NCBI RefSeq assembly: GCF_001515305.1
Contig: NZ_LNQV01000010.1
Span: forward strand, 1-64,000
Reading direction: 5' to 3'
Source of the DNA: Aquitalea pelogenes
Lineage (GTDB): Bacteria; Pseudomonadota; Gammaproteobacteria; Burkholderiales; Chromobacteriaceae
DNA: 64,000 bases
In this document: positions 7,655 through 16,586 of the stretch, piece after piece
Layout of the letters: every line of letters starts with the position of its first letter
Numbering within the stretch: position 1 is the stretch's first letter
Notes under the pieces: generated by a model
Database searches by the model: none
The model's input: only the letters and a program-made list of their open reading frames with translations
What the model was told of the DNA's origin: nothing
Position numbers and translations under genes: made by a program

Positions 7655-7958
7655 GAGTAAGGTCGTGTGGGCCGATTGAAGTCAGGCTGCAATTTTACGC
7701 TGAGATGCCTGCTTGGCGAAACCGCTGCATGGCATTTGTTTAGTGCTTGTTGTTGTATAAAATCGCCAGTCTGCATGCTCCCGCCGCGCCTGCGCACCCT
7801 GCCAACTGCCGCTCCCCCAGCCTGCCCGGCACACATCCGGACAACACATTGCAAACTTAGCGCAGCTTTCCCGAGGAAATTCAGTTAAAATACAGTGCTT
7901 TCGCATCAGCGAAAGCTTGACGTGAAAATACTTCAAGTTAGCAGAAAGCGAGTTTACC
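7655..7958. promoter_or_regulatory. Divergent intergenic region between hda and purM
   Basis: 304 bp without a gene, containing promoters for both directions. A TAAAAT element (7886-7891) could be the purM -10 box; I see no strong -35. TTTTATACAACAAC read on the minus strand (about 7750-7763) is a candidate hda -10. A perfect hairpin follows at 7897-7916. Confidence 0.4.
7897..7916 (+). promoter_or_regulatory. Stem-loop in the purM leader
   Basis: GCTTTCGC-ATCA-GCGAAAGC, a perfect 8-bp stem with a 4-base loop. It lies 43 bp before the purM start and just after the candidate -10 box. It has no T run, so it is not a terminator; it may stabilise or regulate the mRNA. Confidence 0.5.
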
Positions 7959-8996
7959 TTGAGCACCCAGTCCCTCAGTTACCGTGATGCAGGCGTGGAT
8001 ATCGACGCCGGCGACGCGCTCGTCGAAAACATCAAGCCCTATGCCAAGCGCACCATGCGCCCGGAAGTTCTCGGCGGTATCGGCGGTTTCGGCGCACTGG
8101 TGGAAATTTCCAAAAAGTACAAAGAGCCCGTCCTGGTTTCCGGCACCGATGGCGTGGGCACCAAGCTGAAACTCGCCTTTGACTGGAACCGCCACGACAC
8201 CGTCGGCATCGATCTGGTCGCCATGAGCGTGAACGACATCCTGGTACAGGGCGCCGAGCCGCTGTTCTTCCTGGATTACTTCGCCTGCGGCAAGCTGGAC
8301 GTACCGCAAGCCACCGACGTGATCAAGGGCATTGCCGCCGGTTGCGAACAAGCCGGTTGTGCACTGATCGGCGGCGAAACGGCTGAAATGCCGGGCATGT
8401 ACCCGGTGGGCGAATACGACCTGGCCGGCTTTGCCGTCGGCGTAGTGGAAAAAAGCCAGGTGATCACCGGCCGTACCATCGTACCGGGCGATGTTGTCCT
8501 GGGCCTGGGTTCCAACGGTGTGCATTCCAACGGCTACAGCCTGGTTCGCAAGATCATCGACCGCGCCCAGCCGGATCTGGACGCCGCCTTTGATGGCGAC
8601 AAGAGCCTGCGCGACGCCGTGATTGCGCCGACCCGCATCTACGTGAAACCGCTGCTCAAGCTGATGCAGACCCTGCCGGTAAAAGGCATGGCCCACATCA
8701 CCGGCGGCGGCATCACCGAAAACACGCCGCGCGTACTGCCGGACAATGTTGTCGCCCAACTGGATGCAAACAGCTGGGAGCTGCCCAAGCTGTTCCAGTG
8801 GCTGCAAAAAGAAGGCAATGTGGACAGCCAGGAAATGTACCGCACCTTCAACTGTGGCATCGGCATGGTAGTGATTGTGGCCGAAGAGCACGTGGCTGCT
8901 GCCACTGCCCTGCTGCAGCAGGAAGGCGAAACCGTACATCGCCTGGGCACTGTGCGCGCCCGCAATGGTGACGAACACCAGACCCAGATTTCCTGA
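7959..8996 (+). CDS. purM: Phosphoribosylformylglycinamidine cyclo-ligase (AIR synthetase)
   Basis: 345 residues, typical for PurM. It makes aminoimidazole ribonucleotide from FGAM with ATP, the fifth step of purine synthesis. Conserved segments include [12 protein letters not shown] at the N-terminus, [21 protein letters not shown] and [12 protein letters not shown]. The start is TTG at 7959, because the family begins just before [12 protein letters not shown] and no ATG is available in frame. Next is purN, the third-step enzyme, separated by a terminator, so the two may be transcribed apart. Confidence 0.97.
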   Translation: MSTQSLSYRDAGVDIDAGDALVENIKPYAKRTMRPEVLGGIGGFGALVEISKKYKEPVLVSGTDGVGTKLKLAFDWNRHDTVGIDLVAMSVNDILVQGAEPLFFLDYFACGKLDVPQATDVIKGIAAGCEQAGCALIGGETAEMPGMYPVGEYDLAGFAVGVVEKSQVITGRTIVPGDVVLGLGSNGVHSNGYSLVRKIIDRAQPDLDAAFDGDKSLRDAVIAPTRIYVKPLLKLMQTLPVKGMAHITGGGITENTPRVLPDNVVAQLDANSWELPKLFQWLQKEGNVDSQEMYRTFNCGIGMVVIVAEEHVAAATALLQQEGETVHRLGTVRARNGDEHQTQIS

Positions 8997-9017
8997 GTCC
9001 GGCAGTGACACCGAACG

Positions 9018-9052
9018 GCGCCGCTAGCACTGCTGGCGGCGCTTGTTTTTTT
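9018..9052 (+). terminator. Intrinsic terminator after purM
   Basis: GCGCCGC, an 11-base loop, GCGGCGC, then TTGTTTTTTT. It lies 21 bp after the purM stop. Confidence 0.88.
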
Positions 9053-9090
9053 ACCGGCAGGCATTGTGGCTGCCGCAGACATGTTGACCC

Positions 9091-9720
9091 ATGAAGAATA
9101 TCGTCATCCTGATTTCCGGCCGTGGCTCCAATATGCAGGCCATTGTCGACGCCAATATCGCCGGCGCATGCATTGCGGCGGTGATATCCAATCGCCCTGA
9201 TGCCGCTGGCCTCGCCTGGGCCGCCGAGCGTGGCATTGCCACGGCCGTGGTGGACCACAAGGCCTATGCCAGCCGCGAGGACTTCGATGCCGCACTGGCC
9301 CAGGTCATTGATGGCTTCCAGCCGCAGCTGGTGGTGCTGGCCGGTTTCATGCGCATTCTGACCGCCGGCTTCACCCGTCGTTACGAAGGCCGCATGCTCA
9401 ACATCCACCCCTCGCTGCTGCCCGCCTTCCCTGGCCTGCATACCCACGCGCGGGCGCTGGAAATGGGCTGCAAGGTGGCAGGTTGTACCGTGCACTTTGT
9501 CACGGCCGAACTGGATCACGGCCCCATCGTGTCGCAAGGCGTGGTCAGCCTGCTGCCGGGCGACACCCCGGACAGCGTGGCCGCGCGGGTATTGCAGCTG
9601 GAACACCAGCTCTACCCCGATGCCGTACGACGTTTTGTCGCCGATGAACTGAACATTATTGATGGCCGCGTGGCCTCGCCAGACCAGCCGCCCGGCAGCC
9701 TGATGGCCCCGGCGCCGTAA
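9091..9720 (+). CDS. purN: Phosphoribosylglycinamide formyltransferase 1
   Basis: 209 residues. It transfers a formyl group from 10-formyl-THF to GAR in purine synthesis. The GAR-binding ISGRGSNMQ is at residues 8-16. The catalytic Asn and His lie in MLNIHPSLLPAFPG, and the catalytic Asp in the TAELDHGPIV segment. The start ATG at 9091 gives the family N-terminus MKNIVILISGRGSN. It follows purM and precedes a DUF3108 gene by only 13 bp. Confidence 0.97.
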   Translation: MKNIVILISGRGSNMQAIVDANIAGACIAAVISNRPDAAGLAWAAERGIATAVVDHKAYASREDFDAALAQVIDGFQPQLVVLAGFMRILTAGFTRRYEGRMLNIHPSLLPAFPGLHTHARALEMGCKVAGCTVHFVTAELDHGPIVSQGVVSLLPGDTPDSVAARVLQLEHQLYPDAVRRFVADELNIIDGRVASPDQPPGSLMAPAP

Positions 9721-9733
9721 TTCCGGCATCAGC

Positions 9734-10900
9734 ATGAAGACACCGCTGCGGGTCTTTGCCCTTGCCTTGCTGCTCTCGGTACTGGTGCATCTGACCATGC
9801 TGGGCTCGGGCCTGCTGCCCGATGCCGTCATCGAACTGCCGCCCGATCAGGCGCTGCGCAAGATTGACGTCAAGATGCAGGCTCTGGCGCTGGACACACC
9901 GGCGCCACCCGCAGTACCCACTGCCCGGCTGCTGCCTGTCGGCCCGGCGGTCGGCTCAGCCCCGCACCAGCCGTCAGCCAGAAAGCACAAGCGCAAACGC
10001 GACGCCTCAGGTGCGCAGGCCAGGGCAGACACCGTAGCGGACAAAGCGGCGGAGCATCCTGCCGAGCTGGCAGATGCCAGCCAGCCGGCCACAGAAAACA
10101 GCAAGCGTGCCGAGGCCAGCATGCCGGAGGCAGAACAGCCGGCATCAAAGCCGGAAAAACACGCCAAGGCAGCAGAAGCCAGCGCGCCGGCAACCAGCAA
10201 CAACGACAGGCCGGCCGGTTATCTGACCCCGGCCAGCGCACTGCACCGCTTCCCGGCACGGGCCAAACTTGGCTACCAGACCTTCTATAATGGTGCGATG
10301 GTGGGCAGCGGCGGTCTGGATTGGCAGCAGGATGGCCACCGCTACACGCTGGAAATCCGCTTCAATCCGCTGGTGGGCGGAAATCGGCGCTACCTTTCGC
10401 AAGGGCAACTGGGCAAACAAGGCCTGCAACCGGATAGCCTGCAAGCCTGGGTAGGTCAGGATGCCAAGGAGTCCGCCCGCTTTGACTGGTCTGCCGGCAT
10501 GCTGCATTTTGGCGACCAGGGCGACAAGGAAGTCGCCTTGCGCAGCGGGGCGCAGGATGTATTCAGCCTGGCTTTCCAGCTGGGCCTGAAGGGCGGCCAG
10601 CTTGGCACTGCCCCGCTACAGATCACCACCGGGAAAAAGGTCTACGACTATCCGATGACCCCCAGTGGCGAAACCGATTACGACACCGGCTCCGGCAAGA
10701 TCCGGGTGATAGTGTTCCGCGCCAAGGGCGAGGACGACATCACCGAATTCTGGCTGGCTCCGGATTTCTCCAATCTGCCGGTGCGCATTTCGCGCATCGA
10801 CAAAAGCAAGCGGGTGGAACTGCGCGCCGTGCTGATCAATGTTGACGGCACCGAGCAATGGCGCCTGCCCGCTCGCCCCATGACCCGGAATAACCGTTAA
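9734..10900 (+). CDS. DUF3108 protein with N-terminal membrane anchor and TonB-like linker
   Basis: 388 residues. An N-terminal hydrophobic segment (about 7-27) anchors or exports it. Residues ~55-165 are a low-complexity Ala/Lys/Pro/Glu linker, similar in composition to TonB linkers. Residues ~175-375 form the DUF3108 domain (FPARAKLGYQTFYNG, DVFSLAFQLGLKGG, YDTGSGKIRVIVF). The domain is probably periplasmic and beta-rich; function is unknown. The stop TAA shares its last base with the start of the rRNA methylase gene. Confidence 0.85.
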   Translation: MKTPLRVFALALLLSVLVHLTMLGSGLLPDAVIELPPDQALRKIDVKMQALALDTPAPPAVPTARLLPVGPAVGSAPHQPSARKHKRKRDASGAQARADTVADKAAEHPAELADASQPATENSKRAEASMPEAEQPASKPEKHAKAAEASAPATSNNDRPAGYLTPASALHRFPARAKLGYQTFYNGAMVGSGGLDWQQDGHRYTLEIRFNPLVGGNRRYLSQGQLGKQGLQPDSLQAWVGQDAKESARFDWSAGMLHFGDQGDKEVALRSGAQDVFSLAFQLGLKGGQLGTAPLQITTGKKVYDYPMTPSGETDYDTGSGKIRVIVFRAKGEDDITEFWLAPDFSNLPVRISRIDKSKRVELRAVLINVDGTEQWRLPARPMTRNNR

Positions 10901-12159
10901 TGAATATCAGCCATAGCCAACTGAAACATATCGAAACCGTCATCGGCCAGATGACCCGCTTCGACCGTCCGGCCGATGCCGTGCTGTCCGCCTACTTCCG
11001 CGAAAACGTGAAGCTGGGCTCCAACGACCGTCACCTGATTGCCGAAACCGCTTTTGGCTGCCTGCGCCGCCTGATCCAGTTCCGCGCCCTCATCGCCCCG
11101 GAAAAAGCCACGCCGCGCCGCCTGGCCATGGTGGCGCTGATGCGTCTGCAAAAGCTCAATATCAAGGAAATGGCTGACTGCACCAGCGCTGGCGAACGCG
11201 AATGGCTCGGTGGCGTCAAGGGCAAGACGCTGGAAGACAGCCTGTCCGTGGCGGCCGAACTGCCGGAATGGGTGATCGAGCGTCTGGCAGAAAAAGACCC
11301 GAAAGACGTGCTGGCACTGGGCCTGGGCCTGATGGAACCCGCCCCGCTAGACCTGCGCGTCAACACCCTGAAAATGAAGCGTGATGAAGTCATCGACCGT
11401 CTGCGCGCCGACGGCATGCCCTGCGAACCCACTCCGTACTCCCCGCTCGGCATCCGCCTGCAAGGCAAGCCCTCGCTGAGCAAGTACGAGCTGTTCAAGT
11501 CCGGTGCCATCGAAGTGCAGGATGAAGGCAGCCAGCTCTTGGGCCTGATTACCGGCGCACGTCGTGGTGAAATGGTGGTGGACTTCTGTGCCGGTGCCGG
11601 TGGCAAGACCCTGCTGCTGGGCGCGCAAATGGCTTCCAGCGGCCGCCTGTACGCATTTGACGTGTCGGAAAAGCGTCTGGCCAACCTCAAGCCGCGTCTG
11701 GCCCGCTCCGGCCTGTCCAATGTGCATCCGCAACTGCTGGCTCACGAGAACGACAGCAAGGTGAAGCGTCTGGCCGGCAAGGCGGATCGCGTGCTGGTGG
11801 ATGCCCCCTGCTCCGGCCTTGGCACCCTGCGCCGTAACCCGGACCTGAAATTCCGCCAGAGCCCGGAAAGCGTGGCCGAGCTGAACGCCAAGCAAACCGC
11901 CATCCTGGCGTCGGCAGCCCGTCTGGTCAAAGTGGGCGGCCGTCTGGTGTATGCCACCTGCAGCCTGCTGCCGCAGGAAAACCGCGACATCGTGGAAGCC
12001 TTCCTGGCCGCACATCCGGACTTCAGCCTGCTGCCGATGGATGCCGCACTGGCCGAACAGAAAATTCCGCTGCAAATCGGTGATTATCTGGAACTGAAAC
12101 CGCATTTGCATAATTCTGACGGTTTCTTTGCCGCGGTTCTGGTCAGGAAAGCAGATTGA
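10900..12159 (+). CDS. RsmB/NOP-family rRNA (cytosine-5) methyltransferase
   Basis: 419 residues. The N-terminal RsmB-like helical domain covers ~1-140. The SAM-binding motif is DFCAGAGGKTLLL (228-240). The two family cysteines are C304 in DAPCSGLGTLRRNPD and C354 in YATCSLLPQEN; the second is the nucleophile in this family and the first resolves the adduct. The family methylates C967 of 16S rRNA, but paralogues exist, so the exact site is not assigned. Its start overlaps the previous stop by one base, indicating coupling. Confidence 0.88.
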   Translation: MNISHSQLKHIETVIGQMTRFDRPADAVLSAYFRENVKLGSNDRHLIAETAFGCLRRLIQFRALIAPEKATPRRLAMVALMRLQKLNIKEMADCTSAGEREWLGGVKGKTLEDSLSVAAELPEWVIERLAEKDPKDVLALGLGLMEPAPLDLRVNTLKMKRDEVIDRLRADGMPCEPTPYSPLGIRLQGKPSLSKYELFKSGAIEVQDEGSQLLGLITGARRGEMVVDFCAGAGGKTLLLGAQMASSGRLYAFDVSEKRLANLKPRLARSGLSNVHPQLLAHENDSKVKRLAGKADRVLVDAPCSGLGTLRRNPDLKFRQSPESVAELNAKQTAILASAARLVKVGGRLVYATCSLLPQENRDIVEAFLAAHPDFSLLPMDAALAEQKIPLQIGDYLELKPHLHNSDGFFAAVLVRKAD

Positions 12160-12264
12160 CCTTATCATTAGAGTATTAGCAGAATCGAAAATACTGTTCA
12201 ATCCAGAATGATTTGCGTTTCGGCTCTGCTACTCTCTTGATAAACCGATGGAGTTCCCACCCCC

Positions 12265-13623
12265 ATGTCCGACTCCAGAGTCGCCCGGCGCCTGGGCCAG
12301 CACGGCCTGCGCGCCAGCCGCCGCCTGAGATACCTGTATTTGTCCGTGGGATTGTGGCGGCGTCGGGCTCCCATCTGGATTGCTGCCATCCTCATCGGCC
12401 TGGTGGCCGCCGTGTTTGCCAATGGCAGCCATCTGTCGCACGAGCTGTTCTACGAGATCTACGATCAATCGCCGTTTTGGGCGCTGTTGATCACCCCCGC
12501 CGGGCTGGGTTTGTCCGTCTGGCTGCTGCGCACCTTCTTTGAAGGTGCCGGTGGTGGCGGCATTCCGCAAACCATCATTGCCATGCAGCCGGGCATGCAT
12601 GCGCTGCGCGCGCGCATCCTGACCATGCGGGCTGCCGTGGGCAAGATGGTGCTGACGCTGATCGGCGTGGGCTGTGGCTCCACCATGGGCTATGAAGGCC
12701 CCATCGTGCAGGTGGGTGCTGCCATCAAGTATTCCCTCAACCGCGAAGCCGCCTTGCGCCATGAAGGCGTGGCACGCAGTTTCATTCTGGCCGGTGCCGC
12801 CGCCGGGGTAGCCGCCGCGTTCAACACCCCGCTGGCCGGCATCGTGTTTGCCATCGAGGAAATGGGCCGCACCTTCGACCAGCGTGCCAGCTCCACCATC
12901 CTGCTGTCGGTGATTCTGGCCGGTATCACCGCCATTGCCGTACTGGGTGACTACAACTACTTCGGCGTGGTATCCGTCGCGCTGGAGTTGCGCTCGGGCT
13001 GGATGGCCATTCCGGTATGCGGCATCGTCGGCGGCATCATCGGCGGGCTGACTTCACGTGCCATTCTGGCACTGGCCAACCGCCTGCCCGGCCCCTTGCA
13101 TGACTGGCGCAGCCATTACCCCATCCTGTTTGCCATTGCCTGCGGCTTGCTGCTGGCCGTCATCGGCATTGGCAGCGATGGCATTACCTTTGGCACCGGC
13201 TATTTCCGTGCCAAGGAAATCATTGAAGGTGGCGGCAGCAGCATGCAGGAATACGGCATTCTCAAGCTGCTGTCGTTGATCATCACCTATATCAGCGGCG
13301 CACCCGGCGGGATGTTTGCCCCTTCCCTCGCCGTCGGGGCGGGCTTTGGCCTGAACATGTCATTGTTGCTGCCTTTCTTGCCCCAAGCCGCCATGGTGCT
13401 GCTGGGCATGGTGGCGTTTTTCTCAGGCATGACGCGCGCACCGATGACCGGCTTTGTCATCGTGATGGAAATGACTTCATCTTCGTCCAGCATGATCATC
13501 CCGCTGATGGCGACTGCGCTGGTGGCGGCCAATGTGTCGCGCTTCATGAACCGGCATGCCTTGTATGACGGCCAGGCCGAGATATTCCTGCGCCAGCTTC
13601 GCGCACGCCATCAGGCAAATTGA
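12265..13623 (+). CDS. CLC-family chloride channel / H+-Cl- antiporter
   Basis: A 452-residue membrane protein with CLC signatures. GGGIP (97-101) replaces GSGIP, GYEGP carries the gating Glu144, NTPLAGIVFAIEEM carries E198/E199, and APGGMFAPSLAVGA lies near the C-terminal pore. Keeping both the gating Glu and the inner proton Glu suggests an antiporter rather than a channel. No CBS domains are present. The ATG at 12265 follows GGAG at 12250. It stands alone between the rRNA methylase and grxD. Confidence 0.9.
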   Translation: MSDSRVARRLGQHGLRASRRLRYLYLSVGLWRRRAPIWIAAILIGLVAAVFANGSHLSHELFYEIYDQSPFWALLITPAGLGLSVWLLRTFFEGAGGGGIPQTIIAMQPGMHALRARILTMRAAVGKMVLTLIGVGCGSTMGYEGPIVQVGAAIKYSLNREAALRHEGVARSFILAGAAAGVAAAFNTPLAGIVFAIEEMGRTFDQRASSTILLSVILAGITAIAVLGDYNYFGVVSVALELRSGWMAIPVCGIVGGIIGGLTSRAILALANRLPGPLHDWRSHYPILFAIACGLLLAVIGIGSDGITFGTGYFRAKEIIEGGGSSMQEYGILKLLSLIITYISGAPGGMFAPSLAVGAGFGLNMSLLLPFLPQAAMVLLGMVAFFSGMTRAPMTGFVIVMEMTSSSSSMIIPLMATALVAANVSRFMNRHALYDGQAEIFLRQLRARHQAN

Positions 13624-13648
13624 CCGGGACGGCCCGCTTACGTACAAT
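13620..13648 (+). promoter_or_regulatory. Sigma-70 promoter for grxD
   Basis: TTGACC (13620-13625), a 17-bp spacer, then TACAAT (13643-13648), overlapping the stop codon of the CLC gene. The predicted start of transcription is near 13655, about 60 bp before the grxD ATG. Confidence 0.7.
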
Positions 13649-13716
13649 AACCCATTGATTCAGTCAAGTATTCAGGGTCAGCCCGGCGCCGGCCCTTTCA
13701 CAGCAAGGAATTCCCC

Positions 13717-14028
13717 ATGGATACCCAGGAAATCATCAAGCAGACCGTTACCGAAAATCCGGTTGTGTTGTTCATGAAAGGTTCGGCCCAGTTCCCGCAG
13801 TGCGGCTTTTCCTCGCGCGCAGTGCAAATCCTGAAAGCCTGTGGCGTCGAAACCATCAAGACCGTCGACGTGCTGCAAGACCCGGAAATCCGCCAGGGCA
13901 TCAAGGAATTCTCCAACTGGCCGACCATTCCGCAGCTGTACGTGAAGGGTGAATTCATTGGCGGTTCGGACATCATGTACGAGATGTACCAGTCCGGCGA
14001 ACTGCAACAGGTGCTGGAAGGCCTGTAA
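13717..14028 (+). CDS. grxD: Monothiol glutaredoxin Grx4
   Basis: 103 residues, the usual length for single-domain CGFS glutaredoxins. The active site CGFS is at 29-32, with glutathione-binding features in the [17 protein letters not shown] segment. It carries and transfers 2Fe-2S clusters as a dimer, often with BolA. The ATG at 13717 is preceded by AAGGAATT. It has its own promoter and terminator, so it is likely monocistronic. Confidence 0.97.
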   Translation: MDTQEIIKQTVTENPVVLFMKGSAQFPQCGFSSRAVQILKACGVETIKTVDVLQDPEIRQGIKEFSNWPTIPQLYVKGEFIGGSDIMYEMYQSGELQQVLEGL

Positions 14029-14050
14029 GCCACGCATTGCAGTCATCCTG

Positions 14051-14075
14051 AAAACCCGGCCGTGCCGGGTTTTTT
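14051..14075 (+). terminator. Intrinsic terminator after grxD
   Basis: AACCCGGC-CGT-GCCGGGTT followed by TTTTT, 23 bp after the grxD stop. Confidence 0.9.
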
Positions 14076-14181
14076 GCGGCATTTTGAAGATGAACATATC
14101 CACCCGGAATTCCCTGTCTTACAATTCAGCCATGACAGACAGGCAAGGCAGCGCCCTTTTCGTAGCGGATACCTGACAGAC

Positions 14182-15027
14182 ATGACCTCCTCCCAAGCTG
14201 ACGGCTTCTATGCCGCTCCGGACCAAAGTGCCAGCCCGTTGACTGCCAACGGTGGCACGGCCATGCCGATTGATGAAATCTGGAAAGCGCTGGTCAACGA
14301 CCAGCTGGTGCCATATTTCCAGCCGATTGTGAACATCCAGACCCGCCGCGTGATCGGTGCCGAGGCGCTGGCGCGCTGGCGTCACCCGGCGCTGGGCGTG
14401 CTGTCCCCCATCACCTTTGTGCCGGTGATGGAAGAGCGCGGCATGATTCGCGAGCTGACCGAACTGATTCTGGAAAAGTCCCTGTATGCCTGCCGCGACT
14501 GGCTGGATCAGGGCTTCGACCTGAATGTATCGATCAACCTGTCGGCCCAGTTGCTGGCCGACCCGCAACTGACCTCCCACCTTACCCAGAAAACACGTCT
14601 GGCCGGCTTGACCCCAACCAACCTGACGCTGGAGTTTTCCGAGAGCACCTTGCGCCAGCACTGGACGGTAGCCGACACCCAGCTGGCAACACTGCGCCAG
14701 GCCGGTTTTGGCGTGATGGTGGACGAGTTCGGCATTGGCGTGGGGCTGACCGACAAACTCAAGTCCAGTCACTTCAGCGGCCTGAAAACCGACCGGGCCT
14801 TTGTCCACGGTGCAGGGGATAACCAGCACTTGCGTGCCATCCTGCAAGAAGCCCTGGAGCTGGGGCAACGTGAAGGCCTGCAGACCATTGGCATGGGCGT
14901 GGAAGACGCCGGAGACCTCTCCGTCCTGACGGAACTAGGGTGTACTGCGGTGCAGGGTTATATCTGCTCGGCGCCATTGCCTGCATCAGGGTTAATCCCG
15001 TGGATTTCCAGCTGGGAAAAGCGGTAG
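14182..15027 (+). CDS. Degenerate EAL-domain protein
   Basis: 281 residues, with an EAL domain from about 38 to 270. E61 (EALARW), N119 (NVSINLSAQ), E151, D181, K202 and the QGY near the end are kept. The second Asp of DDFGxG is Glu (DEFGIG, 181-186), and the AEGVE motif reads GMGVE, losing a Glu that active phosphodiesterases need. It probably binds c-di-GMP weakly or acts as a regulator rather than an efficient phosphodiesterase. The start at 14182 gives the shortest extension before the domain; an ATG 120 bp upstream is also in frame. No GGDEF or membrane part. Confidence 0.85.
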   Translation: MTSSQADGFYAAPDQSASPLTANGGTAMPIDEIWKALVNDQLVPYFQPIVNIQTRRVIGAEALARWRHPALGVLSPITFVPVMEERGMIRELTELILEKSLYACRDWLDQGFDLNVSINLSAQLLADPQLTSHLTQKTRLAGLTPTNLTLEFSESTLRQHWTVADTQLATLRQAGFGVMVDEFGIGVGLTDKLKSSHFSGLKTDRAFVHGAGDNQHLRAILQEALELGQREGLQTIGMGVEDAGDLSVLTELGCTAVQGYICSAPLPASGLIPWISSWEKR

Positions 15028-15093
15028 AATATCGCCCCATACCTCATTCAAAGACCGGCCGCGGCAACAAGGCCGGTTTCGCATATCTGAAAC

Positions 15094-15136
15094 AAGCTGC
15101 CATTGCGGTTCACAAGACCGGCATCGGCAGCTTTTT
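15094..15136 (+). promoter_or_regulatory. Attenuator-like stem-loop in the upp leader
   Basis: AAGCTGCC (15094-15101) pairs with GGCAGCTT (15126-15133), followed by TTTC. The stem ends 21 bp before the upp start. The 24-base loop holds a smaller CGGT/ACCG helix. An upstream hairpin ACCGGCC/GGCCGGT (15054-15077) lies between it and a TAGAAT -10-like box at 15025-15030. The arrangement suits transcription attenuation, but it could also end transcripts from the EAL gene. Confidence 0.45.
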
Positions 15137-15157
15137 CGCAGGGTTGGGACCAAAAAA

Positions 15158-15790
15158 ATGAATATCCACGTAGTCAACCATCCGCTGGTGCAACATAAAC
15201 TGGGTCTGCTGCGCGAAGGCGACATCAGCACCATGAAATTCCGCCAGCTCACCCAGGAACTGGCACGCCTGCTGGCTTATGAAGCCACGCGCGACTTCGA
15301 ACTGGAAGCCACCACCATCGACGGCTGGTGCGGCAAGATCGACGTACAGCAAATCAAGGGCAAGAAAGTCACTGTCGTTCCCATCCTGCGCGCCGGCATC
15401 GGCATGCTGGACGGCGTGCTTGATCTGGTGCCTTCCGCCAAGATCAGCGTGGTGGGCCTGGCCCGCAACGAAGAAACACTGGAGCCGGTGTCCTACTTCG
15501 AGAAATTCGTCGACAGCCTGGACGAGCGCATTGCCATCATCATCGACCCGATGCTGGCAACCGGTGGCTCCATGGTAGCCACCATCGAACTGCTCAAGCG
15601 CAAAGGCTGCAAGCAGATCAAGGCGGTGGTGATGGTCGCAGCGCCGGAAGGCGTGAAGGTGGTCAACGATGCCCATCCGGACGTGCAACTGTACGCGGCA
15701 TCGCTGGACAGCCATCTGAATGAAAACGGCTACATCATCCCGGGTCTGGGTGATGCCGGTGACAAGATCTTCGGCACCAAGCACATCTGA
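15158..15790 (+). CDS. upp: Uracil phosphoribosyltransferase
   Basis: 210 residues, close to the E. coli length. It salvages uracil to UMP with PRPP. The PRPP-binding loop is [13 protein letters not shown], and the uracil-binding C-terminus includes the [17 protein letters not shown] segment. The ATG at 15158 follows a run of A; the ribosome site GGGTTGGGA is weak. A terminator follows; a gene of unknown function and the uracil permease gene lie downstream in the same direction, forming a uracil salvage locus. Confidence 0.97.
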   Translation: MNIHVVNHPLVQHKLGLLREGDISTMKFRQLTQELARLLAYEATRDFELEATTIDGWCGKIDVQQIKGKKVTVVPILRAGIGMLDGVLDLVPSAKISVVGLARNEETLEPVSYFEKFVDSLDERIAIIIDPMLATGGSMVATIELLKRKGCKQIKAVVMVAAPEGVKVVNDAHPDVQLYAASLDSHLNENGYIIPGLGDAGDKIFGTKHI

Positions 15791-15810
15791 GTCCTGCCCA
15801 TGCCTGCAAC

Positions 15811-15847
15811 ACGCCGCTCACCTTCAGCCGAAGTAGCGGCGTTTTTT
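15811..15847 (+). terminator. Intrinsic terminator after upp
   Basis: ACGCCGCT, a 13-base loop, AGCGGCG and TTTTTT. It separates upp from the next two genes, so uraA may need read-through or another promoter. Confidence 0.88.
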
Positions 15848-15890
15848 GCAGGCCTTGCAACTCCAGCCCCATGCACAAGGAAGACCTACC

Positions 15891-16532
15891 GTGTTGAGTC
15901 CGCATCAGGCGATTGATCAGGATTTTTTGCTGCGCTTTCCCGACGGCTTGCAGGACGCGGCATGGCAGGCACTGGCCAGAAAGCACCGCAGCGTGGACAG
16001 CGTCATCACGCTGTGCAGCCAGGGACTGGCCGCCACGACCATGCAGCAGGCGCTAAACGACGGCAATCTTGCCGCCATCAGCGAAACCTGTCGCCAGATC
16101 ATCGGCCGCAGCACCACGGTAAGCACCTTCGAGAAGATGGCCTTTCGCAATTACCTGGGCTTTCGCGATGTGCACCTGCCGTTTGCCCAGGCCTTGTATC
16201 GCCTGCTGCACCAGTTTGGTCCGGACAGCTTTGCCGACTTTGTCGAGGTACTGCAGTTGTCCCGCAATGACGGCAATGCCAATCCGGCCAAGTGGCCGGT
16301 GGTGACCTGCTTTTTGGCCTACAGTCAGCCGGATGTGCATGTGTGCATCAAGCCCACCACCATCAAGAAGGTGGCGGCGCGGCTGGGCGTGGACATTGCC
16401 TATCGCCCGCTACCGAACTTTGATACCTACTCACGGGTACAGGCCATGGTGCGGGACTTCAGGCAGCACAGCGAGCTGGCGCGGGAGCAGAACAACATCA
16501 TTGCCCAGGCCATCATGTATTGCACGGTCTGA
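15891..16532 (+). CDS. Conserved hypothetical protein between upp and uraA
   Basis: 213 residues, not recognised. It has no signal peptide or membrane helix and is mixed helical (SPHQAIDQDFLLRFPDG at the start, PTTIKKVAARLGVDIAYRPLPNFDTY near the end). The GTG at 15891 is chosen because AAGGAAG lies 7-12 bp upstream; an in-frame ATG at 15846 would fall within the T run of the upp terminator. Codon use looks normal for the window. Its position between uracil phosphoribosyltransferase and uracil permease genes suggests a link to pyrimidine use, but nothing in the sequence proves it. Confidence 0.75.
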   Translation: MLSPHQAIDQDFLLRFPDGLQDAAWQALARKHRSVDSVITLCSQGLAATTMQQALNDGNLAAISETCRQIIGRSTTVSTFEKMAFRNYLGFRDVHLPFAQALYRLLHQFGPDSFADFVEVLQLSRNDGNANPAKWPVVTCFLAYSQPDVHVCIKPTTIKKVAARLGVDIAYRPLPNFDTYSRVQAMVRDFRQHSELAREQNNIIAQAIMYCTV

Positions 16533-16586
16533 GTCAGCGTCAGACCAAGCCCATTTCAATTTCAACAAAAACAGGGAAATCCCATT

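Noticed and set aside
7938-9011. 357-residue minus-strand frame opposite purM
   Set aside because: Shadow of purM; composition is His/Gly/Ala-rich and lacks a ribosome site.
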